Below, piece by piece: positions 44,301 to 54,466 of a stretch of 64,000 nt of DNA. Both the position numbers and the translations under genes were made by a program. The notes beneath the pieces are model-generated. The model had not been told where the DNA came from and made no database searches. It saw only the letters and a program-made list of their open reading frames with translations. The DNA is from Curvibacter sp. (GTDB taxonomy: Bacteria; Pseudomonadota; Gammaproteobacteria; Burkholderiales; Burkholderiaceae_C): contig JAHRYV010000002.1 in NCBI GenBank assembly GCA_020621965.1, positions 62,001-126,000 of the forward strand, read 5' to 3'. Numbering within the stretch: the stretch's first letter is position 1; each line of letters begins with the position of its first letter.

Positions 44301-47300
44301 TGCCCCTGGCCAACAACGGCGACACCTACGACACCTATATCTATAGAGTGGTCGTCAGCAACGCCGCCGCCGCCGGCGGTGTACCGCGCGCGCCGGCCTA
44401 CGACGTCAGCACGCTGGACGTGCTCGACCCCACCGATCTGATGTACGTCATGCCCTTTGCCAGCGACGGCCTGGACAACGACGGCGACGGCCTGGTCGAC
44501 GGTGCCGACACCAACGGCGAAGGCAGCATCAGCGACAACGTCGTCAACAACGCGATACCGGCCCAGGTCGCCTTCTCGCACACCCATAGCAATCCGCTGC
44601 TGAAGATCAACGCCGGCAGTTCGGTCACCCTGTACTACCGCGTCGACCCCGACAAGGCGGTGCAGGCCGGCCAGCAGCTGCTCAACAGCGTCACGGCAAG
44701 TTACGACAGCCTGGCCGGCGCCTCCGGGGCGCAGACCGTGGTGGCCTCGGCCAGCGGCACCACCGGCGGCGCGCGCACCTATACCTCGGCCGCTTCCACC
44801 GCCACGGTGCAGATGCTGACCCCGTCGGTGCAGCCCAAGCGTATCGTGACGCTGTCGCAGCCCAACCATACGGTGGTCGCCACGCCGCCGGCTTCGCAGC
44901 CGGTCTCGGTGGGCGAGGAGATCCGCTACGAGCTGCACGCCACCCTGCCGATCACCGAGCTGCGCAACTTCGTCATCCGCGACCAGCTGCCCGCGGGCCT
45001 GCGGTGCGCCGAGGCGCCCGTGGTGGACCTCGGTCCCGGCGGCCCCCACGCGGCGGCCGGTTTCTTCCCCGGCGGCCTCATCACACCCACCTGTACCGAC
45101 ACGCTGGTGGAGTGGAACTTCGGCACCCAGGCGCTGACCAACGGCGCCGGCATCTCCTATTACGACCTGGCGGTGCATTTCGTCGGCCGCATCGAGAACA
45201 CGGCCGGCACCAACGACGGCAACATCATCTCCAACGGCAGCGGCGCCTCCGTTGTGACGGCGTCCTATACCAATAGCGGCGGCACCGTGGTGACCCTGCC
45301 CATCGGCAGCGTCAATGTCCAGGTGCAGGAGCCGCGCATCGTGCTGACCCAGGCCATCGCGCCGGCCACCGCCGACGCCGGCGACGTCCTGACGGTGACG
45401 GTGACGGCCACCAACACCGGCACCGGCACCGCCTACAACCTGCGTGTGCTGAACGACCTGGTCGCGCTGGGCAAGCTGAGCTACGTGGGCAGCGGCATCG
45501 GCGGGCTCGATCCGCCGGACGCGGTGGACGTGACCACCCTGGGCGCCAACCGCCCCATCTTCAGCTGGAACCCGGCCAATCCGAAATACGCGATTGCGCC
45601 CGGCGCCAGCCGCAGCTTCACCTTCAAGGTCAGTGTCAACATCGGCGCGCAGCCGCTGGAAGTCATCAACAACACGCTGCAGGCCAAGTGGGATTCGCTG
45701 CCCGGCCGCACGACCGCCCTCAACAGCAGCGGCCAGATCGGCGTGGATGGCACGGCCACCGGTCTGCGCAACGGCACCTTGCCCAATGCCGGCCTGCAGC
45801 CCAATGACTACGAGGCCAGCGCCAGCGCCAGCTTTGCGGTCGGCGCGGTGACGATGAGCAAGAGCGATCTGACGCTGGGCCTGGTGCCGGCCATCGGCGC
45901 CTACAAGAACTTCCAGATCGACATCAACCTGCCCGAGGGCACGACCCAGAACGTGCTGGTCACGGACAACCTGGCCTTCGGCGGCCTGAGTTATCTGCTG
46001 GCCAACAACGCGACCTACGACATCACCTACAGCTTCCAGGGCATCGCCTCCATCAACGGCGCGGCGCCCACCGAGGCGGCCTTCATCGCCTTCCCGGCCG
46101 ACGCCAGCACGGGCAACGTGGTGTGGAACATCGGCAACGTCGTCACCACCAGCGAAGACGACCTGGCCACCAACGCCATCAGCCCGCGCATCCGCATCAA
46201 CTACTGGGCGCGCATCGACAACACGACCAGCGCCAACACCGGCAGCACCCTGCGCAATGCCGTCACCGCGAACTACCGCAACGGCGCCACGGGGGCCGCG
46301 ATGGTCCTCACCGCCACCACGCCCCAGATCACGGTGGTCGAGCCGCAGCTGACCCTGGCCAAGGCCCTGGCCAACATCACCCAGCCCGGCCTGCCGCCCG
46401 ATGGCGGCGATGTGCTGGAGTACACGCTGACCCTGGTCAACACCGGCAACTCGACCGCCTACGACCTCAACCTGGTCGACACCCTGTCGTCGCTGCTGCG
46501 CCTGGACGCCGCCTATACGCCGACGGCCACCATCGCCGGCACGCCGGTGGCCGGCTTCGTGGCCAGCCCCGCCGGCGCGCCGGCCGGGCCGCTGGTCTGG
46601 GGCCGTGGCAACGGCGACGGCAGCCTGGACCTGCCGGCGGGCCAGACCCTGCTGGTGAAGTACCGGGTCGTGGTGCAGACGGCGGCGCAGCCCGGCATGA
46701 CGATCAGCAACAGCGTGGTGGCCGACTGGACCTCGCTCGACGGCGCCAGTACGTTCGAGCGCACGGGCGCCGGTTGCCCGGCCATCACCGCGCCCAACGA
46801 CCACTGTGTCGGCCCCGTGGTGTCCAGCGCAACGACACCCGACAACAACGCCATCACCAAGCTGGTGGTGGCCGACAGTTATGCCGTGGCGCCCTTGAGC
46901 ACCGCCACCGACGCGCGGCTGCGCATCGGCGACACCGTGACCTACCGCCTCAGCGTCGCCCTGCAGGAAGGCCAAACCCGTAACGTGGTGGTGCGCGACG
47001 TGCTGCCCGCCGGCCTGGCTTTCGACGGCATCGTCAGCATCAACGGCGTCACGGGCGCGCCCTATGCGGCGCCCATTGCCGGGCCGGGCTCCAACTTCAG
47101 TTATGCGCTCGCCAGCATTCCGGCGGCCGGGCAGACCGGTACCGTGAGCTGGAATTTCGGCACGGTCGACAACAACGGCCTGGGTGACCCGACCACCGAC
47201 GTCCTGGTGATCGAATACCGCGCCCGGGTCGTCACCGGTGTGCTGCCCCAGGTGGCCAGCACCACGCTGACCAATACCGCCACGCTGAGCTACATCGACG

Positions 47301-50300
47301 GCAACGGCAATCCCTCGCCCGCGGTGGCGCGCCTGAGCAGCAGCGCCGCCATCACCGTGCTGCAGCCCATCATCGCGACGATCAGCAAGACCGACCTGAC
47401 CCCGCGCGCCTCCGGCGTGACGATCAATCCGGCCGGCGACTTCATGCGTTTCCAGCTGGCCGCCTGCAACACAGGCCAGGCGCCGGCCTACAGCGTGCTG
47501 CTGACCGACACGCTGGCCACCCAGTTCAACAACGCCAGCCTGGTCTCGCCCACCAACCCGGCCAAGTTCGAACCCGATGTGCTGATCAACGGCACGCTGG
47601 CGACGCCGGTCACCGACTACGTCTACACACCGGCGCCGGCCGACGGCGGCAGCTTCACCGTCAACCTGATCCAGGGCGTGAACCCGGGGCAGTGCGTCAA
47701 CGTGCGCTTCAACATCGGCTTCGACCCGATCGCCCCCAACCAGTCCTGGAACAACCAGCTCAACCTGGCGCCCTACTGGTCGCTGCCGGCTGCGACTGGC
47801 CAGCAATACGCGCCCCTGGGGCCGGTGCTGTTCGCCATGAACAACGCCTCTGTGCTGTCGGCGCCGACCAAGGTGCTGCTGTCGAGCACAGGCACCGTGG
47901 CCGGCGAGGTGGTCGTCGGTGACGAACTGGTCTACCGCATCACGGTGCCGGGCACGCCGGTGGGCGGCACCCTGTTCGACGTCAAGATCAGCGACACCCT
48001 GAATCCGGCCCTGGAGTTCGTCAGCGCCAGCATGAACGGCGGCGCCACACCGGTGCCCAACTCCGGCACGCCGTCGGCCGTGGTCCTGGATCTGGGCCCG
48101 GTGACCAGCCAGGCCGTGGTCGACCTGCGGGTGCGGGTAGCCAATAACGCGGCCGCGAACGCCGGCGTGCTGCTCGACAACGCCGCGTCCTACAGCTACG
48201 CCCTGTCCGGCGGCGGTGTGCCGATTGCCGGCGGCAGCGCCAGCACCACGCTGGCCGAACAGCGCAAGATCGTCGAGCCGCTGGTCGGCCTGGCCAAGAG
48301 CGTGGCCAACGTCAGCCGTCCGGGCTTGGCGCCCAAGGCCGGTGATGTGCTGCGCTACACCCTGGCGCTGACGGCCGCGGCGGGGGCCAATATTTCCAGC
48401 GCCTACGACATTTCCGTGCTCGACACCCTGAGCCTGGGCCTGGCCTACCAGGGCAACCCCACGGTCACGGGCGCGGGCAACACCATCGCCGCGCCCACGG
48501 TCGTCAGCGGCAACGGCGTGAGCGCCCCGCAGGTGCTGAACTGGAGCCTGGCCGGCGGCAGCAACATCGACATTCCCGAAGGCAGCACGGTCACGGTCAC
48601 GTACGACGTGCGCGTGCTCGACGGTGTGCAGGCCAACCAGGCCCTGAGCAACAGCGCCGTCGCCCAGTGGACCAGCCTGAACGGCACCAGCGCCTATGAG
48701 CGCAACGGCAGCGGCACGCCGGTGGAAAACGACTACGTCACCGCGCCGGCCACCACCACGCTGACCACGCTGGACAGCACCACGCTCGCCAAGACCCGCC
48801 TGACCGATACCTATGGCGGCGCCGACGCCAATGTGCGCGTGGGTGACGTGGTGGACTACGAGCTGCGCCTGCGCCTGCCCGAGGGCACCACGACCAACGC
48901 CGTCCTGACCGACGTGCTGCCGCAGGGCCTGAAGTTCGAGGCCGTGGTCAGCATCAACGGCGTGGGCAGCGCGCCTTATGGCAGCGTGGCCCCCTTCACC
49001 CACAGCGCGATAACGGCGCCCACCGTGACCGGCAATCCGCTCACGGGCACCAGCACGGTGAGCTGGAACCTGGGCAACATCGTCAATGCCGGCGACAACA
49101 ACCCGGCCAACGACGACTTCGTGGTCGTCTACCGCACGCGGGTGCTTGACGGGGCCCTGGCCCAAGGCGCCGGCGCCGCCCAGACCCTGACCAACAACGC
49201 CACCCTGGCCTACAGCACCGCCACCGGTCCGGCCAGCCGCACGGCCAGCCAGGCCCTGACCCTGCAGCAGCCCATGCTGTCGGTGACCAAGACCGCGCTG
49301 CCGGTGGCCGGCAGCACCATCGCCTCCGGCGAGCTGATCACCTACACGGTGGACATCGCCAACACCGGCACGGCACCGGCCTACGACGTGCAGCTGCGCG
49401 ACATCCTGCCCCTGGGCCTGCGCAACGGCGCCACCGCCATCAGCACCCAGAGCATCACCCTTGTGGGCGCGGGCACGGTGCTGCCCATCCTGGCGCCGTC
49501 CTACAGTGCGGCCACCGGCGTGGCGAGCTGGAACTTCGACACCGGTGTGGCCAATGCCTACACCATCCCGGCCGGCGAGCGGCTGCGTGTGGTCTACCGT
49601 GTGCAGGCCGACGCCGGCCTGGGGGCAGGGCTGACCATGAGCAACCAGGCCCAGGTCCAGACCTACTGCTCCTTCGACAACAACGCGGTGCCGGCCCTCG
49701 GCGGCGTCAGCGGCGTGCGCCAATGCTACGGCCCGAGCAACATCGCCACGCTGGCGCTGCTCACGGCCGCGCCCAGCCCGCTGGCCAAGGCCATCACCCA
49801 GCCCACGGCGGCGATCGGCGAGCCTTTCCGCTACCGCATCACGATTCCGGCCACGCCACAGACCACGGCCCTGTACGACGTGCGGGTGCTGGACGACCTG
49901 GGCCTGTCCGCGGCCGACATGAGTTTCGTCAGCGTGACGCCGGTCTCCGGTCCGGCCTGGACCCCGGTGGTCGGCGGCGCGCCCAAGAACCTGGTGATCA
50001 GCGGCAGCGGCGGCGGCCTGGACATCCCGCCCGGGCAGCAGGCCGTGTTTGACATCACGGTGGCCCTGAACGACAGCGCCACCAACGTGGCCGGCCTGAG
50101 TTTCCAGAACAGCGCTAGCTACACCTACAACCAGATCAACGACCTGGCCAACCCCATGCCGGGCGGCGCTGGCATCGCCGCCGCCATGACGGTGGTGGCG
50201 CCCGACAGCGTGACCCTGCAGAAGTCCGGCCCGGCCACCATGCGCGCCGGCGTGCCCGGCACGTTCACCCTCAATGTGCAGAACACCGGCAGCGGCACGG

Positions 50301-53300
50301 CCTGGGACCTGACCCTGGTGGACGTGCTGCCCGATGCCACACCCGGCGGCATCTGCGCGGCCGCGCCCGTGGTCACGGCGGCCCGGGTGTACCTGGCCGA
50401 CGGCACCACCGCGGTGGGCCCGGCCCTGGTGGCCGGCACCGACTACACGGCCAGCTTCGCGCCGGCCCCGGCCTGCACCCTGACCCTGAGCATGCACACG
50501 GCGGCGGCGGCCATCGCGCCGACCCAGCGCCTGATCGTCAGCTACCAGGCTTCGCTGGATGCGGACAACGTCAGCGGTACGGTGCTGACCAACCGCGCCG
50601 CGGCCACGCAATGGTTCAGCGCCGACACCCCGGCCAATGTGGCCACGGGCCAGATCCATACCTACAGCCGCACCCTGACGGACGGCACACCCGCCGTGCT
50701 GGACCACCAGGACGCGCACGCGCTCACCACCGAAGCGCCGGTGCTGGAGTTCCGCAAGACGGTGCTCAACGTCACCACCGGCCAGAACCCGGGCAGCGCG
50801 GCGCGCCCGGGTGACGTGCTGCGCTACACGGTGAGCGTGCGCAACGTCAGCACCTTGCCGCTGAGCAACGTGACGCTGAGCGACGAGCTCGACCGCCTCA
50901 ATGCCACGGCCATGTTCGCGCCGGGCAGCCTGACCCTGATCTCCGTGCCGGCCGGCGCCATCACCAGCGGCACCAACGCCAGCGGCGGCGCCAAGGGCAG
51001 CGGCCTGGTCGACGTGCGCGGCCTGAACATCGCGGCCATGGGCGCGCCCGGAGACACGCTGCAGCTGGTGTTCGAAGCCCGGCTGGCACCGGTCATCAAC
51101 CACGGCGCCGTGGTGCTGAACCAGGCCCAGCTGCCCGGCGTGATGGCCACGCCGCTGCTCAGCGACGATCCGAACGTCAACGGCGCCGACAACCCCCTGG
51201 TCATCGGCGACGAGGATGCCACCCGCACCGTGATCACCTCCAGCCCGCTGCTGCAGGTGCAGAAGACCGCGCAGGACCTGACGGGCGACCCGGCCGTGCT
51301 GATGGCGGGTGACCGCCTGCGCTACACCCTCACGGTCAAGAACATCGGCAGCGAAAACGCCGTCAATGTGTCGCTGCGCGACCAGCTGCCGGCCAACACC
51401 AGCTACGTGGCCGGCAGCACCCGCCTCAACGGCACGGTCGTGGCCGACGTGGGCGGGGCCTCGCCGCTGCAGGCCGGTTTGCTGGTCTACGCGCCCGAGA
51501 ACAGCACCCCCGGCGCGCTGCGCGCCGATGCCTCGGTCACACCGGCCAACGTGGCCACCGTGACTTTCGAGGTGCAGATCAATGCCAGTGTGCTCAACGG
51601 CACGCTCATCAGCAACCAGGGTTTTGTCGACGGCTCGGGCGCCGGCAGCGGCGTGTTCGCCGAGGTGCCGTCCGACGACCCGGCCACCGCCATCGCCGCC
51701 GACCCCACCCGCAAGGTGGTGGGCAACTTCCCGCTGCTGGTGGTGCAGAAGACCGTGGCGCTGAGCAACGACGCCAACAGCAACGGCGTGCTCGATCCGC
51801 TGGACGTGGTGCGCTACACCATCACCGTCAACAACTTCTCCGCCCTGGCCACGACCGGCGTGCTGCTGACCGACCTGGTGCCGACCAACACCGGCTACGT
51901 GGCCGACAGCGTGACACTCAACGGCGCGCCCGTGGGCACACCCGACGCCGGCGTCTCGCCGCTGATCGCCGGCATCTCGGTCAACTCGCCCGGCGCCGCC
52001 AGCGGCACCGTGGCCGCCAACGCCAGCGCGGTCGTCGGCTTCGACGTGCGCGTCAATGCCGGCGTCGCCGCCGGCACCGTCATCAGCAACCAGGGCAGCG
52101 TGGCCAGCAACGAGCTGCCGGCCCAGCTGAGCGACGTGGACGGCAACAGCGCCAACGGCTACCAGCCGACCACCATCGTGGTGGGCAGCGCGCAGCAGCT
52201 CTCCATCACCAAGGAGGTGACGGTGGTGGGCGGCGGTGCGGCCCTGGCCGGTGCGCAACTCGAATACCTGGTGACCGTGAGCAACACCGGCGCCGTGGCC
52301 GCCACCAACGTGGTGCTGACCGACGATCTGGCGACGCTGCCGCTGGCCTCACAGGTCAGCTACGTGGCCGGCTCGGCCGTGCTCAACGGCTCGGCCACCG
52401 GCGTCAGCGTGACCGGCGGGCTGATCCGCGCCGACTACGCGGCCAGCTACGGCAACCTGCTGCCGGGCGCCAGCGCCCAGCTGCGCTTCCGCGTCCAGCT
52501 GGCCGGCAGCCTGGCCATGGGCACCACCGTGACCAACACCGCCCAGGTGGCCTGGAATGCGCCCGCGCTCACCGCCACGGCCAGTGTCGCGCTCGCCGTG
52601 GGCGGCACCCCGGGCGCGGCCAGCCTCAACGGCCGCATCTGGCATGACGTCAATTTCAACCGCGTGAGCGACGCCGGCGAGACCAATCTGGCCGGCTGGT
52701 CGGTGGAAGTGCTGCGCAACAACATCCTGCTGGGCAGCGTGACCACGGACACCAACGGCCAGTACAGCATCACCGGCCTGACGCCGTCGGCGAGCCCCGC
52801 CGACCAGTTCTCGCTGCGCTTCAGCGCGTCGGGTGCCGGCGCCACCACGGCCAAGCTGGGCCGGGCCGATTCGCCCTACGTGAACGGCCTGCAGTCCATC
52901 AGCGGCATCAACGCGCCCTCGGGCAGCAATCTGCAGAACCTGAACCTGCCGGTCTCGCCCAATGGCGTGGCCTTCGATTCCATTGTGCGCACTCCCGTGG
53001 CCGGCGCGCGCCTGGCCATGGTGCGCTCGGGCAGCACCATGGCCCTGCCGGTCAACTGCTTCGACGACCCGGCCCAGCAGGGGCAGGTCACGCTGGGCAG
53101 CGGCCACTACCGCTTCGACCTGAATTTCAGCGACCCGGCCTGTCCCTCCGGCGGCGACTACCTGATCCAGCTGACGGCGCCGACGACCTACGCGGCGGGC
53201 CCGTCCCAGGTCATCCCGCCGATGTCGGACGCGACCACGACGCCGTTCTCCGTGCCGGCCTGCCCGGCCAGCATCGCCGACGCGGTGCCCGCCACCGGCA

Positions 53301-54442
53301 CCTATTGCGAAGCGCAGCCCACGCCCTACGCCCCCGCCGTGGGCGTGACCGGCGGCACCGCCACCGCCCACTACCTGCGCCTGACGCTGGGCAACAGCCT
53401 CATGCCGGGCAGCAGCCAGATCTACAACAACCACATCGCCATCGACCCGGTGCTGACCAACGCCGTGTCCATCACCAAGGTGGCGGCGCTGCAGAACGTC
53501 ACCCGCGGCCAGTTGGTGCCCTACACCATCACCGTGAGCAACACGCTGCCGGTGACGCTGGGCAGCTCGGCCATCGTCGACACCTTCCCGGCCGGCTTCA
53601 AGTACGTGCCGGGCTCGGGGCGCCTGGACGGCGTGCCGGTGGAGCCGGTGGCCGTGGGCAACCAGCTGAGCTGGGGCAATCTGCAGCTGGCCACCAACAC
53701 CAAGCGCGTGATCCAGCTCATGCTCATCGTGGGCGCGGGTGTCAGCGAAGGCAAGTACATCAACCGGGCGCAGGTGTTCAATGCCCTGACCGGCGGCGCC
53801 GCCTCGGGCGAGGCCTCGGCGGCCGTGCGCGTGGTGCCCGACCCCACGCTGGACTGCTCGGACATCATCGGCAAGGTCTTCGACGACCGCAACCTCAACG
53901 GCTACCAGGACGAGGGCGAGCCGGGCCTGCCGGGTGTGCGCCTGGTGACGGCGCGCGGCCTGATCGTGACCGCGGACAAACACGGCCGCTTCCACCTGAC
54001 CTGCGCGGTGGTGCCCGATCCGGACCGCGGCTCCAACTTCATCCTCAAGGTGGACGACCGCTCGCTGCCCAGCGGCTTCCGCATGACGACGGAAAACCCG
54101 CGGGTGCAGCGCGTCACGCGCGGCAAGATGGCCAAGTTCAACTTCGGCGCCGCGATCCACCGGGTCGTCACGCTCGAACTCTCGGACGGCATCTTCGAGC
54201 CCGATTCGACCGAGATCCGCGTGCAGTGGCGCCAGCGCCTGGAGCTGCTGCTGGGCGAACTCAAGAAGTCGGCCTCCGTGCTGCGCCTGTCTTATCTGGC
54301 CGACGCCGAGCGGCCGGGCCTGGTCGACGACCGGCTGGGCGCCGTGAAGCGCGAGATCACGCAGGCCTGGAAGCAGCAGGGCGGCGGCTACGACCTGAGC
54401 GTGGAGACCGAGATCTTCTGGCGCACGGGGGCACCGCGCTGA
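41330..54442 (+). CDS. Giant DUF11-repeat surface protein
   Basis: About 4370 residues. The ATG at 41330 is chosen (AAGGG upstream), giving signal peptide MVSVLRPLLRCVVALAMALV ending in AWA; an ATG 21 nt earlier is possible. The mature N-terminus has a Cys pair (SYCELCGYGYVTIVV). The rest is on the order of 25 DUF11/TIGR01451 Ig-like repeats of ~150 residues, best seen at DVLRYTVSVRNVSTLPLSNV, RLRYTLTVKNIGSENAVNVS and QLEYLVTVSNTGAVAATNVV. An Asp-rich calcium-type loop (DGLDNDGDGLVDGAD) lies near residue 1050. Two SdrD_B-like domains (near 3765 and 4178: GRIWHDVNFNRVSDAGETN and GKVFDDRNLNGYQDEGEPG) precede a C-terminal degenerate OmpA-like half-domain. It probably reaches the cell surface as a fibre or adhesin. 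The downstream barrel gene is 24 bp away. Confidence 0.9.
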   Translation: MVSVLRPLLRCVVALAMALVAATAWAAPCDIKTGAPAFIRHDLTANQATSVSYCELCGYGYVTIVVTNPYQGADMTGIRVVESLGASGLTYAPAAPTPVRYSINGGGAVNGPAPAVSGANGSVLTWAAGSFPTLNAVGGNNTYGTLAITVAVTRATGLSLEGLITAPRQIQATLDYNTNPICTTSTQSTGANTLPLREPIPQMIKRGRNVDANQPAGSYAATVFGNINDDVIWRIQINNTGMAALQDLRIDDTMAPGGMNVHYACSTEGTATTAATNLNAIVTGSPPPAPPAGCVAASNTVGDFVVNNPFGNPAGDSPDLVDVPANGTTYIYLVGKIASSCATNTVNTASDLQWGCTLQAPAGGITTTSTGVTPGNATATLSDRVVGTNLNVTRQLRGVNTAQPVGSRGLMTITINNNTGGTIKNIRLRDVLPPEYVVDSTFTPTINVTPAYGAYPGMINTINWVNPAPGTFPLTSTNPADPLANTAPEFTLTTGVNGAGPAHPSYPDQINMLRHGDRVVVTFRVVLIKSSSYDRRANLDVTPEVTADGTDPLNATTLSNQLYLNYEDFCAPGTVRNAPSYPYNDNFPASPEDLDIAINGTVFILTNDPLQPLTLPVVVNNAGGHDARDYRVFVTFGATMQVQTAPAGCTPITLSGSPPQPAPWKVWTLPAPLPATATVYQCVPGGVLPNPLGPGASRTLNFTVVKTTDPARLAIDDLSFRADVVGEITLSNGTPLWFPAPIARADGQTDRANNYSLDGVRARVVGFNLAKSRVGTCTENNPPALTPDSQVQIGEECTFHVDTGGWFGFQTPGFTYIAVQDIVITDEMPNGQGYVSSTNPALSSTVQVKPYSLMARTSPPLNPLDQGWIDWVTNPVTLAGGVLSNRITQKDEWFRVDVTSRFLNSALNASAAPNLHAAPSSNVLNSTFKAVFNNASTGLEEIFDLGPTTIGYPQAVARTVTQTVTEPSVTVVKMVCNETLYGVGPACSNFVPLANNGDTYDTYIYRVVVSNAAAAGGVPRAPAYDVSTLDVLDPTDLMYVMPFASDGLDNDGDGLVDGADTNGEGSISDNVVNNAIPAQVAFSHTHSNPLLKINAGSSVTLYYRVDPDKAVQAGQQLLNSVTASYDSLAGASGAQTVVASASGTTGGARTYTSAASTATVQMLTPSVQPKRIVTLSQPNHTVVATPPASQPVSVGEEIRYELHATLPITELRNFVIRDQLPAGLRCAEAPVVDLGPGGPHAAAGFFPGGLITPTCTDTLVEWNFGTQALTNGAGISYYDLAVHFVGRIENTAGTNDGNIISNGSGASVVTASYTNSGGTVVTLPIGSVNVQVQEPRIVLTQAIAPATADAGDVLTVTVTATNTGTGTAYNLRVLNDLVALGKLSYVGSGIGGLDPPDAVDVTTLGANRPIFSWNPANPKYAIAPGASRSFTFKVSVNIGAQPLEVINNTLQAKWDSLPGRTTALNSSGQIGVDGTATGLRNGTLPNAGLQPNDYEASASASFAVGAVTMSKSDLTLGLVPAIGAYKNFQIDINLPEGTTQNVLVTDNLAFGGLSYLLANNATYDITYSFQGIASINGAAPTEAAFIAFPADASTGNVVWNIGNVVTTSEDDLATNAISPRIRINYWARIDNTTSANTGSTLRNAVTANYRNGATGAAMVLTATTPQITVVEPQLTLAKALANITQPGLPPDGGDVLEYTLTLVNTGNSTAYDLNLVDTLSSLLRLDAAYTPTATIAGTPVAGFVASPAGAPAGPLVWGRGNGDGSLDLPAGQTLLVKYRVVVQTAAQPGMTISNSVVADWTSLDGASTFERTGAGCPAITAPNDHCVGPVVSSATTPDNNAITKLVVADSYAVAPLSTATDARLRIGDTVTYRLSVALQEGQTRNVVVRDVLPAGLAFDGIVSINGVTGAPYAAPIAGPGSNFSYALASIPAAGQTGTVSWNFGTVDNNGLGDPTTDVLVIEYRARVVTGVLPQVASTTLTNTATLSYIDGNGNPSPAVARLSSSAAITVLQPIIATISKTDLTPRASGVTINPAGDFMRFQLAACNTGQAPAYSVLLTDTLATQFNNASLVSPTNPAKFEPDVLINGTLATPVTDYVYTPAPADGGSFTVNLIQGVNPGQCVNVRFNIGFDPIAPNQSWNNQLNLAPYWSLPAATGQQYAPLGPVLFAMNNASVLSAPTKVLLSSTGTVAGEVVVGDELVYRITVPGTPVGGTLFDVKISDTLNPALEFVSASMNGGATPVPNSGTPSAVVLDLGPVTSQAVVDLRVRVANNAAANAGVLLDNAASYSYALSGGGVPIAGGSASTTLAEQRKIVEPLVGLAKSVANVSRPGLAPKAGDVLRYTLALTAAAGANISSAYDISVLDTLSLGLAYQGNPTVTGAGNTIAAPTVVSGNGVSAPQVLNWSLAGGSNIDIPEGSTVTVTYDVRVLDGVQANQALSNSAVAQWTSLNGTSAYERNGSGTPVENDYVTAPATTTLTTLDSTTLAKTRLTDTYGGADANVRVGDVVDYELRLRLPEGTTTNAVLTDVLPQGLKFEAVVSINGVGSAPYGSVAPFTHSAITAPTVTGNPLTGTSTVSWNLGNIVNAGDNNPANDDFVVVYRTRVLDGALAQGAGAAQTLTNNATLAYSTATGPASRTASQALTLQQPMLSVTKTALPVAGSTIASGELITYTVDIANTGTAPAYDVQLRDILPLGLRNGATAISTQSITLVGAGTVLPILAPSYSAATGVASWNFDTGVANAYTIPAGERLRVVYRVQADAGLGAGLTMSNQAQVQTYCSFDNNAVPALGGVSGVRQCYGPSNIATLALLTAAPSPLAKAITQPTAAIGEPFRYRITIPATPQTTALYDVRVLDDLGLSAADMSFVSVTPVSGPAWTPVVGGAPKNLVISGSGGGLDIPPGQQAVFDITVALNDSATNVAGLSFQNSASYTYNQINDLANPMPGGAGIAAAMTVVAPDSVTLQKSGPATMRAGVPGTFTLNVQNTGSGTAWDLTLVDVLPDATPGGICAAAPVVTAARVYLADGTTAVGPALVAGTDYTASFAPAPACTLTLSMHTAAAAIAPTQRLIVSYQASLDADNVSGTVLTNRAAATQWFSADTPANVATGQIHTYSRTLTDGTPAVLDHQDAHALTTEAPVLEFRKTVLNVTTGQNPGSAARPGDVLRYTVSVRNVSTLPLSNVTLSDELDRLNATAMFAPGSLTLISVPAGAITSGTNASGGAKGSGLVDVRGLNIAAMGAPGDTLQLVFEARLAPVINHGAVVLNQAQLPGVMATPLLSDDPNVNGADNPLVIGDEDATRTVITSSPLLQVQKTAQDLTGDPAVLMAGDRLRYTLTVKNIGSENAVNVSLRDQLPANTSYVAGSTRLNGTVVADVGGASPLQAGLLVYAPENSTPGALRADASVTPANVATVTFEVQINASVLNGTLISNQGFVDGSGAGSGVFAEVPSDDPATAIAADPTRKVVGNFPLLVVQKTVALSNDANSNGVLDPLDVVRYTITVNNFSALATTGVLLTDLVPTNTGYVADSVTLNGAPVGTPDAGVSPLIAGISVNSPGAASGTVAANASAVVGFDVRVNAGVAAGTVISNQGSVASNELPAQLSDVDGNSANGYQPTTIVVGSAQQLSITKEVTVVGGGAALAGAQLEYLVTVSNTGAVAATNVVLTDDLATLPLASQVSYVAGSAVLNGSATGVSVTGGLIRADYAASYGNLLPGASAQLRFRVQLAGSLAMGTTVTNTAQVAWNAPALTATASVALAVGGTPGAASLNGRIWHDVNFNRVSDAGETNLAGWSVEVLRNNILLGSVTTDTNGQYSITGLTPSASPADQFSLRFSASGAGATTAKLGRADSPYVNGLQSISGINAPSGSNLQNLNLPVSPNGVAFDSIVRTPVAGARLAMVRSGSTMALPVNCFDDPAQQGQVTLGSGHYRFDLNFSDPACPSGGDYLIQLTAPTTYAAGPSQVIPPMSDATTTPFSVPACPASIADAVPATGTYCEAQPTPYAPAVGVTGGTATAHYLRLTLGNSLMPGSSQIYNNHIAIDPVLTNAVSITKVAALQNVTRGQLVPYTITVSNTLPVTLGSSAIVDTFPAGFKYVPGSGRLDGVPVEPVAVGNQLSWGNLQLATNTKRVIQLMLIVGAGVSEGKYINRAQVFNALTGGAASGEASAAVRVVPDPTLDCSDIIGKVFDDRNLNGYQDEGEPGLPGVRLVTARGLIVTADKHGRFHLTCAVVPDPDRGSNFILKVDDRSLPSGFRMTTENPRVQRVTRGKMAKFNFGAAIHRVVTLELSDGIFEPDSTEIRVQWRQRLELLLGELKKSASVLRLSYLADAERPGLVDDRLGAVKREITQAWKQQGGGYDLSVETEIFWRTGAPR

Positions 54443-54466
54443 GGCGGCGGCAGGAACCGATACAAC

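Noticed and set aside
42182-52258. 10-kb stop-free reading frame antisense to the giant gene
   Set aside because: It is exactly in register with the sense codons, so stops would need sense TTA, CTA or TCA codons, which this GC-rich repetitive gene avoids. The translation is low-complexity with no domains.
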